In this document: one piece after another, positions 28,135 to 39,035 of the stretch
Layout of the letters: every line of letters begins with the position of its first letter
Position numbering within the stretch: position 1 is the stretch's first letter
Origin: Butyricimonas faecalis
GTDB taxonomy: Bacteria > Bacteroidota > Bacteroidia > Bacteroidales > Marinifilaceae
Length of the DNA stretch: 64,000 bases
Reading direction: 5' to 3'
Assembly (NCBI RefSeq): GCF_003991565.1
Contig: NZ_CP032819.1
Span: 310,001 to 374,000, forward strand
Made by a program: the position numbers and the translations under genes
The notes under the pieces: model-generated
Databases searched by the model: none
What the model saw: only the letters and a program-made list of their open reading frames with translations
What the model was told of the DNA's origin: nothing

Positions 28135-28899
28135 TTAATCCAAAAATGCCGTTAACGGAGAACTTGCTTGTGCGTGGTGGTATTGCTTGGCGAGTTTTGC
28201 CTCGAATGCCATGCGTCCGGCCTCCACGGCCAATTTGAATGCCCGTCCCATTTCTACCGGGTTCGGTGATACGGCGATGGCAGTATTCACCAGCACGGCG
28301 GCAGCACCCATTTCCATAGCAGCGGCGGCATGGGAAGGGGCTCCGATTCCGGCGTCCACGATGACGGGGACATTACTTTGTTCGATAATGATCTCCAACA
28401 GGTCACGGGTTACCAGTCCTTTGTTCGTACCGATCGGTGCGCCTAACGGCATCACGGTGGCGGCTCCGGCATTTTCAAGGTGTTTGCAAAGTACCGGGTC
28501 GGCTTGGATGTAGGGTAATACCACGAATCCCAATTTTGCCAGCTCCTCAGTCGCTTTCAAGGTTTCAATCGGGTCGGGCAATAGGTACTTGGGGTCGGGA
28601 TGTATTTCCAGTTTTAGCCAGTTCGTACCGAGGGCTTCTCTTGCCAGTTGTGCGGCGAACACAGCTTCCTTGGCGGTTCTCACGCCGGAAGTGTTGGGTA
28701 ACAAGGTGATATGAGGTGCTTTCAGGTGGGCCAGAATATCATCGTCTTTACCGTCCATGTTTACACGTTTCAGTGCGACAGTTACGAGCTGTGATTCAGA
28801 TGCCAAGATGGCATCTTCCATAAGTTGGTTGGATGCGAATTTGCCGGTTCCGGTAAATAGGCGTGAGGTAAACTCCTTGTCTGCTATTTTTAAAGCCAT
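28135..28899 (-). CDS. thiG: Thiazole synthase ThiG
   Basis: A 254-residue TIM-barrel enzyme making the thiazole phosphate from deoxyxylulose 5-P, ThiS-thiocarboxylate and dehydroglycine. Start [20 protein letters not shown] at 28899. Family blocks: [11 protein letters not shown] (with catalytic Lys), [53 protein letters not shown]. The frame is open further upstream to 29064 through repeats, but that extension reads [10 protein letters not shown] and is not family sequence. Part of the thi operon. Confidence 0.95.
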   Translation of the reverse strand: MALKIADKEFTSRLFTGTGKFASNQLMEDAILASESQLVTVALKRVNMDGKDDDILAHLKAPHITLLPNTSGVRTAKEAVFAAQLAREALGTNWLKLEIHPDPKYLLPDPIETLKATEELAKLGFVVLPYIQADPVLCKHLENAGAATVMPLGAPIGTNKGLVTRDLLEIIIEQSNVPVIVDAGIGAPSHAAAAMEMGAAAVLVNTAIAVSPNPVEMGRAFKLAVEAGRMAFEAKLAKQYHHAQASSPLTAFLD

Positions 28900-28946
28900 G
28901 TTATGATTTATGATTTTATGATTTATGATTTTATGATTTATGATTT
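28900..28946. repeat. Tandem TTATGATTTATGATT repeat, 15-bp unit
   Basis: Three copies of a 15-bp unit precede the thiG ATG on the minus strand. Its period is a multiple of three, so the frame upstream of thiG stays open and creates a false N-terminal extension (IINHK twice). Confidence 0.7.
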
Positions 28947-28952
28947 TAGATA

Positions 28953-29085
28953 GAACTCCTCCGTTAGCTTCGCTGCCACCTCCTCTATAAACAGAGAAAG
29001 TGCTGGTGACTCTTCCAAAAGATGAAGAGTAACTCAAAGGGACTGACTTGTTAGACACTCTCACCCCGAAGGGGGAGGGAGTTCT
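28953..29085. repeat. Palindromic repeat, family B (copy B1)
   Basis: Starts GAACTCCTCC and ends GGAGGGAGTTC, an inverted pair, with CTCTATAAACAGAG, GTGCTGGTGACTC and CCCCGAAGGGGGAG inside. It aligns in opposite orientation with 33625-33757. The end of the TenI-ThiD-ThiE gene lies inside it. Confidence 0.75.
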
Positions 29086-31049
29086 TTTATTTTCAATTGT
29101 TCTATTATATCCTTTGTTTTCCTCGCCATATCCTTGTTGTTTTTAAGCAGGGAGGATAGAGCGATGCCTGTTACACCCGTGTTTAGTATTGGTTGAATGT
29201 CGTTCTCCCGGATGCCACCGATGGCGTGTACGGGGAGATGGATACCTTCTTTCCTGCAAGCGTCCATGATCTTTTGGTAACCTTCAAGACCGAGGATCGG
29301 GCTGAGTCTCTTTTTCGTCGTGGTGTACGTGAATGGTCCCAAACCGATGTAGTCTACCTGTTGACGAAAACGGTCTACTACGTCTTCAAACGTGTTGCAT
29401 GTGCCGCCGATGATCTTTGAGTAACCTAGAATTCGACGGGCTTCGAGGGGATTCATGTCCTCTTTTCCCAAGTGTACTCCGTCTGCGTCCAGTTCTAAGG
29501 CGATATCCACGTTGTCATTGACAAGGAACAAGGCCCCGTGTCGTCGGCAAATTTCTTTCACTACACATCCCGTGCGTATAATCTCTTCCCGGTCAGCCTC
29601 TTTCATCCGTAGTTGCACCCAGCGGCATCCTCCCTTGCACACGGCCTCCACTTGTTCGGGAATAGAAACTCCTTCCTTGTGGTCGGTAATGTATTGCAGG
29701 GGAACGTGGTACAAGTCAACTTCAGGGGTCGTGTTTTCCATGCGGTTATGCATCCCCAAGTTTGTATCGTTGGAGCGGATAAACCCGGCCACGTAATGCT
29801 GCCCTTGCCGACAGGCATCGGGGAGGGGATAGCCGAGCGTGAGATACGAGGCAATGGCCGAGGAGAGAACGCATCCTGTACCGTGCTTCCCGTGCTTTGC
29901 CCGTGCCACCGAGAAGGAGTACGTGTTGTCCGGGGTGATCAACCGATCGGTGGCCAACGCCCCGTCGTTATGACCGCCTTTCCAGAGAATATTGAGGTGC
30001 AGAGTACGGGCAAGCGCTTGTAAGTTTGCCGTGTTAGGGTGGTTCCCGAAAAGCGTTTTCAACTCGTTCGTGTTCGGGGTGATCAAGTATATGTGTCGAA
30101 GTATATCCTGCAACTGTTCGAAGTTTTCCCCGTCGTGGAACTGGAAGCCTGCGCTGGCTTTCAGTATCGGGTCCCAGATAATCTTAACCTTTGGGAGCGT
30201 TGCCCGGAGGTACTTCACGATTTTTTCCAGTGTGTTGAAGCTTTCGATCAACCCGATCTTGACGTAAGCGGGATTGAATTCCCGGAACAGAACATCGCAT
30301 TGGCGGATGATATCCTCTGGTGTGAGCCACTTTGTCCCGAGGTACGTGTTTTGGTTCTGGAAGGTGATGGCACTGCTTATTCCAAGTCCATATACCCGGC
30401 AACTTTCGAACGTCTTGATGTCTGCCGTCACCCCGGCCCCGGAACTTTGGTCAAACCCGGCAATGCTTAAAACCTCGTCGGGTAATATACCGGTAAACCG
30501 GGCAACGGTTTCTAACGGCTCTTCCCACGCATGTCCCAGCAAGGCAACACCTCGGAATCCCAGTCGGCGACATTCCGTCACCTTTTCTCCAGTGATTCCC
30601 CCTAGGGCAATAACGGGTACTTGTCGTTTTTGCAGGTTTTCCTTCAGGAATTCCGGGTTAAATGCCGACGGGTATTCTTGTTTGGAAATACTGTCAAATA
30701 TCGGACTCAAGAACACGTAGTTTGGCTCGAAAGGCAGGGCATCAATTTCCTCGAAGGAGTGACACGATACGCTCACGTGCTCGAATCGCTCCCGTTCTGT
30801 GAACATCCTTGCCTCGTTGTATTTCAAGTGGATCCCTCTTAACCCGTACTCTTCCACTAGTTTAAAGTGATCGTGTAGGACAACACGTTCCCGAAAGCAG
30901 GGGCGGATAGCTTGGATATAATGTTCCAGCGTGTCCTGATCTGCATCCGGTTTTCGCAGGTGCAGCAGATGCAGACCGCTTTCAAAGAGCCTGTTCACGA
31001 TCCGCTCTTCGTTCGGCTGGGTGTGGGGAGGGGTGATAATGATCAACAT
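29061..31049 (-). CDS. Three-domain thiamine protein: TenI-like, ThiD-like, ThiE
   Basis: A 662-residue fusion in the thi operon. Residues 1-185 form a ThiE/TenI-like TIM barrel ([31 protein letters not shown]), probably a thiazole tautomerase. Residues 192-435 are an HMP/HMP-P kinase of the ThiD type ([49 protein letters not shown] at 387-402). Residues 445-655 are a second barrel, ThiE thiamine-phosphate synthase ([52 protein letters not shown]). The last residues (ELPPPSG) come from repeat B1. It could catalyse several steps: tautomerisation, HMP phosphorylation and joining. Confidence 0.88.
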   Translation of the reverse strand: MLIIITPPHTQPNEERIVNRLFESGLHLLHLRKPDADQDTLEHYIQAIRPCFRERVVLHDHFKLVEEYGLRGIHLKYNEARMFTERERFEHVSVSCHSFEEIDALPFEPNYVFLSPIFDSISKQEYPSAFNPEFLKENLQKRQVPVIALGGITGEKVTECRRLGFRGVALLGHAWEEPLETVARFTGILPDEVLSIAGFDQSSGAGVTADIKTFESCRVYGLGISSAITFQNQNTYLGTKWLTPEDIIRQCDVLFREFNPAYVKIGLIESFNTLEKIVKYLRATLPKVKIIWDPILKASAGFQFHDGENFEQLQDILRHIYLITPNTNELKTLFGNHPNTANLQALARTLHLNILWKGGHNDGALATDRLITPDNTYSFSVARAKHGKHGTGCVLSSAIASYLTLGYPLPDACRQGQHYVAGFIRSNDTNLGMHNRMENTTPEVDLYHVPLQYITDHKEGVSIPEQVEAVCKGGCRWVQLRMKEADREEIIRTGCVVKEICRRHGALFLVNDNVDIALELDADGVHLGKEDMNPLEARRILGYSKIIGGTCNTFEDVVDRFRQQVDYIGLGPFTYTTTKKRLSPILGLEGYQKIMDACRKEGIHLPVHAIGGIRENDIQPILNTGVTGIALSSLLKNNKDMARKTKDIIEQLKIKELPPPSG

Positions 31050-31062
31050 GATATTAATTTAG

Positions 31063-31122
31063 AATTTAGAATGTAAAATTTAGAATGAATAGTTTTCCAT
31101 TTAGATTCTACATTCTAAATTT
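31063..31122. repeat. AT-rich inverted repeat (TTTAGAAT/ATTCTAAA)
   Basis: Repeats of ATTTAGAATGTAAAATTTAG face TAGATTCTACATTCTAAAT across the thiC to fusion-gene spacer. A similar pair lies at 32880-32955 between thiC and thiS. Confidence 0.6.
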
Positions 31123-31126
31123 TCCA

Positions 31127-32955
<1,829 letters not shown>

Positions 32956-32962
32956 TTCTTCC

Positions 32963-33163
32963 TTATCCTCCCTGTATTGCCTTGATAATGATGATCTTGC
33001 AACCATCTTGAAGTACCGTTTTTCCCCAGTCAGGACGGGGAATAACGTTAAAGTCCACGGCAATGGCAACGTTGTCCGTCAGGATTGCATTAGATTCCAG
33101 CACTTCAGTGAGCGTCGTGCCGTGGACACATTCAAAGGCTTTGTCATTTATAAATACTTGCAT
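32963..33163 (-). CDS. thiS: Sulfur carrier protein ThiS
   Basis: A 66-residue ubiquitin-fold protein ending in the obligatory Gly-Gly (IIIIKAIQGG). MQVFINDKAFECVHGTTLTE and VAIAVDFNVIPRPDW fit ThiS. The C-terminal carboxylate is adenylated and thiocarboxylated to deliver sulfur to ThiG. First gene of the operon under the TPP riboswitch; a family A repeat lies between riboswitch and start. Confidence 0.95.
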   Translation of the reverse strand: MQVFINDKAFECVHGTTLTEVLESNAILTDNVAIAVDFNVIPRPDWGKTVLQDGCKIIIIKAIQGG

Positions 33164-33191
33164 TGTGTATTAATTTTATTTTTTATCTTTC

Positions 33192-33305
33192 AAACTCCTC
33201 TCTCGGACTCTCCCCTTACACGGGGGAAAACACACTACATTGTAACATGGTAGCGCTCTCTTGCGTCCGTTTTCCCTCCTGTGTAAGGAGGGGTTAGGGA
33301 GGTGT
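33192..33305. repeat. Palindromic repeat, family A (copy A5)
   Basis: Contains CTCCCCTTACACGGGGG, CATTGTAACATGGTAGCG, TTGCGTCCGTTTTCCCTCC and TGTGTAAGGAGGGGTTAGGG in the order of the other copies. It lies inside the 5' leader of the thi operon, between riboswitch and thiS. Confidence 0.7.
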
Positions 33306-33364
33306 TTTTTCTAAACTTTAGAATTATCTTCCGGGAAACCTATCAAACGAAATTCAGCTTGTAT

Positions 33365-33500
33365 TATAACTCTTTCCCTCCGCCGGCATTACCCGGATCA
33401 GGTTCATGGGTATAATCTCAGCCCGTTGTATTAACCTGCTGTTCTCACAGCAGGCAGAAGTGTTGGGAAAAATCCCTTGCTTCTTAGGCACCCCTTCAGA
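33365..33500 (-). promoter_or_regulatory. TPP riboswitch in front of the thi operon
   Basis: On the minus strand it reads GGGGTGCC (33487-33499 region), a P3 extension with CTGCTGTGAGAACAGCAG, then the invariant core GGGCTGAGA and CCCATGAACCTGATCCGGG, GTAATGCCGGCGGAGGGA. These are the pyrimidine and pyrophosphate sensor words of the THI element. Thiamine pyrophosphate binding would reduce expression of thiS-thiC-fusion-thiG-thiH. Confidence 0.93.
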
Positions 33501-33511
33501 ATATCTTCTGA

Positions 33512-33542
33512 CAAAACTACGTATAATTTTCAATACCTGCAA
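33512..33542 (-). promoter_or_regulatory. Promoter of the thi operon
   Basis: On the minus strand TTG (33540-33542), a 20-nt spacer and TAGTTTTG (33512-33519), matching TTTG-N19/20-TAnnTTTG of the Bacteroidetes primary sigma factor. The riboswitch begins about 12 nt downstream. Confidence 0.6.
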
Positions 33543-33624
33543 TGGTTGGCCCTGAAAAGTTATATTGCAGATTCAGTCCCATCTTCGCAAAGCCTACTAG
33601 AGGGTGTATCAAAATCTCATATTT

Positions 33625-33757
33625 CAACTCCCTCCCCACTTTCGGGGGTACTCCCTCTATAAACAGAGTGAGAGTTAAGTTGCTCACTGTCTTTGGTAAA
33701 GGTTACCAGCATCTCCTCTGTTTATTGAGAAGGTGCCCGAAGGAAGGAGGAGTTCAA
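33625..33757. repeat. Palindromic repeat, family B (copy B2)
   Basis: Begins CAACTCCCTCCCC and ends GGAAGGAGGAGTTC, with CTCTATAAACAGAG, GTTACCAGCATCTCCTC. The reverse complement aligns with B1 (28953-29085). It lies between the riboswitch and the AraC gene. Confidence 0.7.
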
Positions 33758-33776
33758 TGCTTATCAAGTGCGTCGC

Positions 33777-34595
33777 CTAAAAGTCTTTCCGGTAGTCCGA
33801 GGGGGCCCGATTCAGTCTTTTCTGCACGTAACGGCTGAAATAGGAAACGGAAGAAAAGTTTAATTGCTCGGCGATAGTCGTCAAGGAAAGTTCCTGTTGT
33901 CGCAATAGGCGGGTAATTTCCAGAAGGGTAAAACGATCAATCCAGTAACTGGCCGGTCGGCCGCTTATTTTCCGGCATACCTCCGACAGGTAATGCGGGG
34001 TGATACAAAGTGCCGAGGCGTAAAAGTCAAGATTGCGGTTTCGGATATATTCACCTTTATATAATAACTCGATAAATCTCCGTAGCAGAGAGGCTGCATG
34101 TTCCGACACCTGCATCGCTTCTTTTCCCCGCGCATGGATGTCGTAGAGATCGAGAATATGTGCCGTCAGCAGGCTGCCTAGCAACTCTTCCTGGAAAAGG
34201 TGTTCCTTGTCCTCCAAGCGTTTGCGGATATATAGCATGGCTTCTCGGCACACGTGAAAGTCACGGGAGGAAAGTTGCATGACCGGGTTTTGCAAGAGCG
34301 CCAAGTGGCCGATAATTCCGTAATTGCTGCGAATAGCGATTGAGGTCACGAATGTGGCCGAGAGATTCATCCGTATTCCCCGGAAATCAGCAGATTCAGA
34401 GAATTCCTCCACGAGTGCCGGGTTAGGCAGGATAACGTAATCTCCCGCCGCAATATTGTAGCGGGTTTCTTGGAACGTGAACCCCATGTTACCCTCTTGG
34501 CAAAGGATATGAATGATCCGTCCTGTGTACTGTTGGGAGTTGTAATCCAGCAACGTGTCAGTAAAAATGATGCCGTCGAATTCTGCCTGTTTCAT
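33777..34595 (-). CDS. AraC-family transcriptional regulator
   Basis: A 272-residue regulator with an N-terminal cupin-like sensing part (about 1-140, IIHILCQEGNMGFTFQETRY, AGDYVILPNP) and a C-terminal double HTH (about 175-270, FYASALCITPHYLSEVCRKISGRPASYWIDRF, TIAEQLNFSSVSYFSRYVQKRLNRAPSDYR). Divergent from the aldo/keto reductase at 34722, which it may control. The effector is unknown. Confidence 0.92.
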   Translation of the reverse strand: MKQAEFDGIIFTDTLLDYNSQQYTGRIIHILCQEGNMGFTFQETRYNIAAGDYVILPNPALVEEFSESADFRGIRMNLSATFVTSIAIRSNYGIIGHLALLQNPVMQLSSRDFHVCREAMLYIRKRLEDKEHLFQEELLGSLLTAHILDLYDIHARGKEAMQVSEHAASLLRRFIELLYKGEYIRNRNLDFYASALCITPHYLSEVCRKISGRPASYWIDRFTLLEITRLLRQQELSLTTIAEQLNFSSVSYFSRYVQKRLNRAPSDYRKDF

Positions 34596-34721
34596 TCTTG
34601 TTGGTATTTCATGCGAATATAATCAAAAACCACGAAAAGTGAAAATATCACCTCGAATAATGTAATAATAAAATGATAGATATGTGGTAAATTTGTATTA
34701 TGAATTAAAACCATAAATCAT

Positions 34722-35570
34722 ATGAAAGACGTGAGATTAAACAACGGAGTGATGATGCCAGCCATTGGGTTTGGCGTATTCCAAATACCAGAGAACGAAA
34801 CAGAACGGGTAGTGACGAACGCCATTGAGGTTGGTTATCGCTTGATCGACACGGCGGCGGCTTACTTCAATGAAGAACAAGTGGGCAATGCGATCCGTCG
34901 GAGCGGCATTGAACGAGAGAAGTTTTTTGTGACCACCAAATTGTGGGTGCAGGACTACGAGTATGACAATGCGCTACGGGCATTCGACCTTTCGATGAAG
35001 AAACTAGGCCTCGATTACCTCGATCTTTACTTGATGCACAAACCTTACGGCAACTACTATGCCGCATGGCGGGCCATGGAGCGGCTCTACAAGGAGGGAC
35101 GTGTGCGGGCCATCGGCGTGACGAGCTTTTCCAGCGAGCGCCTGCAGGACCTTTTCCTGCATAACGAGATCAAGCCTGCCGTGAACCAGTTGGAAACTAA
35201 CCCATTTTTTCAGCAGCAGGCAGCCAACGCCTTCTTGCAGCAGGAGGGTATCCAACACGAGGCATGGGCGCCCTTTGCCGAGGGGAAGAATGACATATTT
35301 AACCATCCGGTGTTGAAAGAGATTGCCTCTCGACACGGCAAGAGTGTGGGGGCCGTCATTCTTCGCTGGTTGAACCAGCGGAATATCGTGGTGATTCCCA
35401 AATCCGTGCGTGTAGAGCGTATGGTCGAGAATTTCAATATCCTTGACTTCACGCTTGCCGGGGAGGAAATGACCGCCATTGCAGCACTGGAAACGGGCAA
35501 AAGCCCCATTTACGATGACATGGACCTACAGATCGTGAAAGGAATCGGATTGCACAAAATTCATGATTAA
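34722..35570 (+). CDS. Aldo/keto reductase
   Basis: A 282-residue NADPH-dependent reductase with TIM barrel. Catalytic tetrad visible: Asp43 (LIDTAAAYFNEEQVG), Tyr48, Lys73 (VTTKLWV), His106 (LMHKPYG). NADPH loop IPKSVRVERMVENFNI follows near 225. It resembles 2,5-diketo-D-gluconate reductase-type enzymes. Preceded by TAAATTTG (34688-34695), a possible -7 box. Likely controlled by the divergent AraC gene. Confidence 0.93.
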   Translation: MKDVRLNNGVMMPAIGFGVFQIPENETERVVTNAIEVGYRLIDTAAAYFNEEQVGNAIRRSGIEREKFFVTTKLWVQDYEYDNALRAFDLSMKKLGLDYLDLYLMHKPYGNYYAAWRAMERLYKEGRVRAIGVTSFSSERLQDLFLHNEIKPAVNQLETNPFFQQQAANAFLQQEGIQHEAWAPFAEGKNDIFNHPVLKEIASRHGKSVGAVILRWLNQRNIVVIPKSVRVERMVENFNILDFTLAGEEMTAIAALETGKSPIYDDMDLQIVKGIGLHKIHD

Positions 35571-35607
35571 ACCACTTGAATAGAATATAAATTTTTAACA
35601 CAGGATC

Positions 35608-35925
35608 TTAATACTGGTGTCGAAATACCTCCCACAGGTGCTTTTTCATATCCACGCACCCGTTGGTCAAAAACGTAACACCCTCATTTTCCAGCAGGGT
35701 GCGTTGTTCGGTCCATCCCGGTGCGGTTTCTCCGATGCTGTTTACGACCCGATGGCAGGGAAGCGTGTCATCGGGTGCCAGAGCCATTGCTCGTCCTACC
35801 CATCGTGCGTGTTGTGGTCGTCCGGCCAATATGGCTATTTTGCCATAGGTGAGTACTTTACCCAACGGGATCTGCCGGGTAATCTCGTACACTTCGTTGA
35901 AAAATTCTCGTAATGTTTCGTCCAT
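35608..35925 (-). CDS. MGMT-family DNA-binding domain protein
   Basis: A 105-residue protein equal to the O6-alkylguanine-DNA methyltransferase C-terminal domain. IPLGKVLTYGKIAILAG, RWVGRAMA and the active-site PCHRVV (Cys kept) are present. Alkyltransferase-like proteins have Trp in place of Cys, so this one may still be catalytic. It lacks the Ada-type N-terminal domain. Alone on the minus strand, 50 bp ahead of the OstA-like gene. Confidence 0.9.
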   Translation of the reverse strand: MDETLREFFNEVYEITRQIPLGKVLTYGKIAILAGRPQHARWVGRAMALAPDDTLPCHRVVNSIGETAPGWTEQRTLLENEGVTFLTNGCVDMKKHLWEVFRHQY

Positions 35926-35974
35926 GTTCGCTTTTTGTTACGTCGTGACGGTATGAAATTTTTCTCTTGGTCTT

Positions 35975-37540
35975 CTACTTTTCCTCTTTTTTCTCAATAG
36001 GTTCGGGTTCTTTGGCTTCTTTGAAGATGTCGAATTTGTTCAATGGTTGCATGTATTTCAACCAGCGAAAGTCTTTCAATCGGGCTTCTTCGGGATCGGC
36101 CAAGAACAGGGGATTGAGTTCCCCGTCGGGTTTGTTGATAAAGATGATGTCCGTGACTTTCCGTTTGTCGATCATGATACGAATGTTGGAACTGTTTGCG
36201 GTGTTGATCCCGATCACGTTCCCTTTATCATCGGGGAAGTAGATCGTTTCCCCGTTACCGTTCACGTATACCATATATAGCTCATTATCTCGGAAATAAC
36301 CGGTCATATTACGCCCTTTGATTTGGTCGTACATTTCAGTTTCCTCTCTTCGGGCAACCATAAAGGCCTTCGTGTTTAGGTAGAATTCTTTAATTGTTCC
36401 ATTGCCCGTGAGCAAGGAAATCTTTTCTGCCGTCATTTGGTTACCACTGGCCCATGTTACCGGGTCTTTGTAGAGGGTGATGGTGGAATCAACGGAAAGA
36501 TAAACCATAGAGTCACACAAGCCCTGCATATCTTGACTAAAGAACTTGACTTTATAGTAAGCTCGTAAAATCTGGTTCTTGGCAGAGTCCTGATCCATGA
36601 ATAGGGTGTCACCGTGTACGAAAAGAGAATCTTGCTTTCCTACCATGATTAACAGGGCGCTATCGGTGACGAATGCTTTGTTTTGTTCCCGATCCATCTG
36701 GGCGTATTCACCTTTCACGATTACGTTGTTCACGGTGTCCACGAGCGTGATGTTCTTGTAGAGATTGGCCATCCCGGTTATACTATCAATTACCATGGTA
36801 TCGGCCACACCCTCGTAACTTAAGTGGGTAACCCGATTGTTTTTGTATAGTTCGGCATGTCCTAAATTGGAATCATACCATCCATCCTCGGTGTAGAGGG
36901 TATTATTATCTTCTCCTTTCCCGTATATGTTCGTGGGGCCTAGAATGGAAACCAGTTTGGTTTCTGTGTTGTATTTCAAGGTGTCCGAGAAGATCAGGTA
37001 TTCGGGAGAATTGACTTTTACGCTATCCTTGAAGAGAGCTATTTTCGTTTGGGTAAAATAGTTTCCTTTTTTACTATCCAACGTGTTCTGACTATCTTTC
37101 AGTTGTCCCCAGTTGAAATAATACCCGATATCGAATAGACCATCGTAATCAAGGAAATCGGTGGTCAAGACCATCTGGGGATCTTCCAGCGTGACGTTTC
37201 GGCGGACTTGAATCAGTTTTTTGTTGGCATCGTAGTACATGTAGTCGCCGGACATGCGAATACTATCATTTTTGATCACTCGCACGTGACCGAATGCTTC
37301 GAGGTAGTTAGAGTCCGGTAGTTCGTACTGGTAGAGACTATCACACCACATGAGCGTGTTTTCATGCGTCATGTGTACGTTACCGATAAATCTGGACGGT
37401 TTACCCAATGTTCCTACCAGCAAACTATCTGCATTAACAATCTTTACTTTTGCTTTTTTATTTCCCTGTGCTACTACAGTCTGCAAGGGGAGTAATCCCC
37501 ATACAATACATAGTATCCCAACCCATAAACCTGCTCTCAT
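35975..37540 (-). CDS. OstA/LptA-like periplasmic protein
   Basis: A 521-residue secreted protein: signal peptide (MRAGLWVGILCIVWGLLPLQTVVAQ), then OstA-like beta-jellyroll repeats (FIGNVHMTHENTLMWCDSLYQYELPDSNYLEAFGHV, SGDYMYYDANKKL, VSILGPTNIYGKG) as in LptA and LptD N-termini. It probably handles lipopolysaccharide or lipid transport. Typical Bacteroidetes neighbours of a SurA-like gene upstream, from which it is cotranscribed. C-terminal EKKEEK tail is disordered. Confidence 0.88.
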   Translation of the reverse strand: MRAGLWVGILCIVWGLLPLQTVVAQGNKKAKVKIVNADSLLVGTLGKPSRFIGNVHMTHENTLMWCDSLYQYELPDSNYLEAFGHVRVIKNDSIRMSGDYMYYDANKKLIQVRRNVTLEDPQMVLTTDFLDYDGLFDIGYYFNWGQLKDSQNTLDSKKGNYFTQTKIALFKDSVKVNSPEYLIFSDTLKYNTETKLVSILGPTNIYGKGEDNNTLYTEDGWYDSNLGHAELYKNNRVTHLSYEGVADTMVIDSITGMANLYKNITLVDTVNNVIVKGEYAQMDREQNKAFVTDSALLIMVGKQDSLFVHGDTLFMDQDSAKNQILRAYYKVKFFSQDMQGLCDSMVYLSVDSTITLYKDPVTWASGNQMTAEKISLLTGNGTIKEFYLNTKAFMVARREETEMYDQIKGRNMTGYFRDNELYMVYVNGNGETIYFPDDKGNVIGINTANSSNIRIMIDKRKVTDIIFINKPDGELNPLFLADPEEARLKDFRWLKYMQPLNKFDIFKEAKEPEPIEKKEEK

Positions 37541-37585
37541 TGCGGAAAAATCATCAATCTTTACTTGTAAATTTTAATTTGTCAA

Positions 37586-38923
37586 TTACTTGAACCATCC
37601 GTCGTAATGGAATTTGGAGTTCTTGTAATCTTCGTCGATATGAATATAGGTGTTTTCTTGTTTTTCCTTGATCCATTTGTCAAGTACTTCCTGTTGTTTT
37701 TTATTTTTTAAACCATTTTCAAAACTGATCCAGTCATCGTCCAGGTTGGCCGTGTGGGAAGGATAGTAAGCTTTGATTTTGATCACCTTGTATTCTTCGC
37801 CTGTACGGGTCTGGTCCAAGAAAGGAGAGGAGATTTCTCCCACTTTCAGTTTGTTTACCTGACGGGCCATTTCTCCTTCGATGGTTTCTCTAGGCAGTTT
37901 GGAGTCAGCATCTTCCTCGTTGAAAATCAATCCGCCGTTATTTCTGGTCTTTTTGTCCATGGAGAAATAGGCAGCGGCTTCTTCAAACGTGGCTTTCCCG
38001 TCGTGAATATAAGTCAACACGGTGTCCAGATGTTGAATCGCTTCTTGTCGTTCTTCATCGGAAATACGAGGGCGGAGTAGGATGTGTCGTACGTTTACTT
38101 TGTCTCCTTGACGGTCGATGTATTGCAGAATATGGAAACCAAATTCTGTTTCCACGATTTTAGATACTCGGCCGGGTTTCAAACTGAAGGCAGCTTCTGC
38201 AAATGCTGGGGCTAGTGCGCTCTTGGTCTGGTAGCCTAATTCTCCGCCTTTGGCGGCAGAACCGGGATCTTCCGAGTACAATACTGCTAACGTATTGAAT
38301 GTTTGTTTGCCGGCAAGAATTTCTTCACGGAACTCTCTCAACCGATTGCGGATACGCTCCTTTTCGGTATCGCTGATTCTCGGTTTGATAACGATCTGTT
38401 GAATTTCATATTTGTCAGGCACTTCTGGAAGGCTGTCTTTGTTGAATTTCCTGTAGAAATACCTAACTTCCGAGGGGGTTACCCGAACGTTTTCCACGAT
38501 TTTGGATTGCATTCTTTGCGTGATCATCTGTTCGCGAAGCGGAGTGCGCATCTCGTTCTTGATATCCTCGTATGATTTACCGAAATAGGTTTCTAGACGT
38601 TCCCGGGAGCCGATATGTTGCACGTATTGTTCTAACTGGGAGTTCAAAGCGTTTTCTACTTCCGTATCGGTTACCTCGATACTGTCTATCTTAGCTTGAG
38701 CTACTAATAGTTTTTGAACCAATAAGTTTTCTAATATTCTGGTACGTGAGTCGGAGGAGGAATTTACTAATCCTTGGGATTGTTCATGTAAAAATTGGTT
38801 TTCAATATCCGATTTCAACACGATTTCTTCACCCACGACAGCGATAATTTTGTCGATCACGTTTTTTTGTGCCGAGGCGTAACTAGCTAAAAATAATAGT
38901 ACAAGCAGTGATAAATATTTCAT
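37586..38923 (-). CDS. SurA-like periplasmic peptidyl-prolyl isomerase with two parvulin domains
   Basis: A 445-residue periplasmic chaperone: signal peptide (MKYLSLLVLLFLASYASAQ), SurA-N domain (about 20-165, VIDKIIAVVGEEIVLKSDIE), first PpiC domain (about 175-275, YEIQQIVIKPRISDTEKERI, GGELGYQTKSALAPAFAEAAFSL, GFHILQYIDRQ), second PpiC domain (about 280-390, VRHILLRPRISDEERQ). It chaperones outer-membrane proteins. Cotranscribed with the OstA-like gene 45 bp downstream. Confidence 0.93.
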   Translation of the reverse strand: MKYLSLLVLLFLASYASAQKNVIDKIIAVVGEEIVLKSDIENQFLHEQSQGLVNSSSDSRTRILENLLVQKLLVAQAKIDSIEVTDTEVENALNSQLEQYVQHIGSRERLETYFGKSYEDIKNEMRTPLREQMITQRMQSKIVENVRVTPSEVRYFYRKFNKDSLPEVPDKYEIQQIVIKPRISDTEKERIRNRLREFREEILAGKQTFNTLAVLYSEDPGSAAKGGELGYQTKSALAPAFAEAAFSLKPGRVSKIVETEFGFHILQYIDRQGDKVNVRHILLRPRISDEERQEAIQHLDTVLTYIHDGKATFEEAAAYFSMDKKTRNNGGLIFNEEDADSKLPRETIEGEMARQVNKLKVGEISSPFLDQTRTGEEYKVIKIKAYYPSHTANLDDDWISFENGLKNKKQQEVLDKWIKEKQENTYIHIDEDYKNSKFHYDGWFK

Positions 38924-39035
38924 AATTTATGAATAAGGTTATACTCAATAAAAACGCTCTAAACTAATACTTTTTCTTCAAATCCGCGAATAATCCGCTT
39001 GTTTTCGCATTTTTATTTTCATTTTTCTAATCCTG

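Noticed and set aside
28900..29064. N-terminal extension of ThiG
   Set aside because: The open frame runs through 15-bp tandem repeats and repeat B1; ThiG family sequence starts at [10 protein letters not shown].
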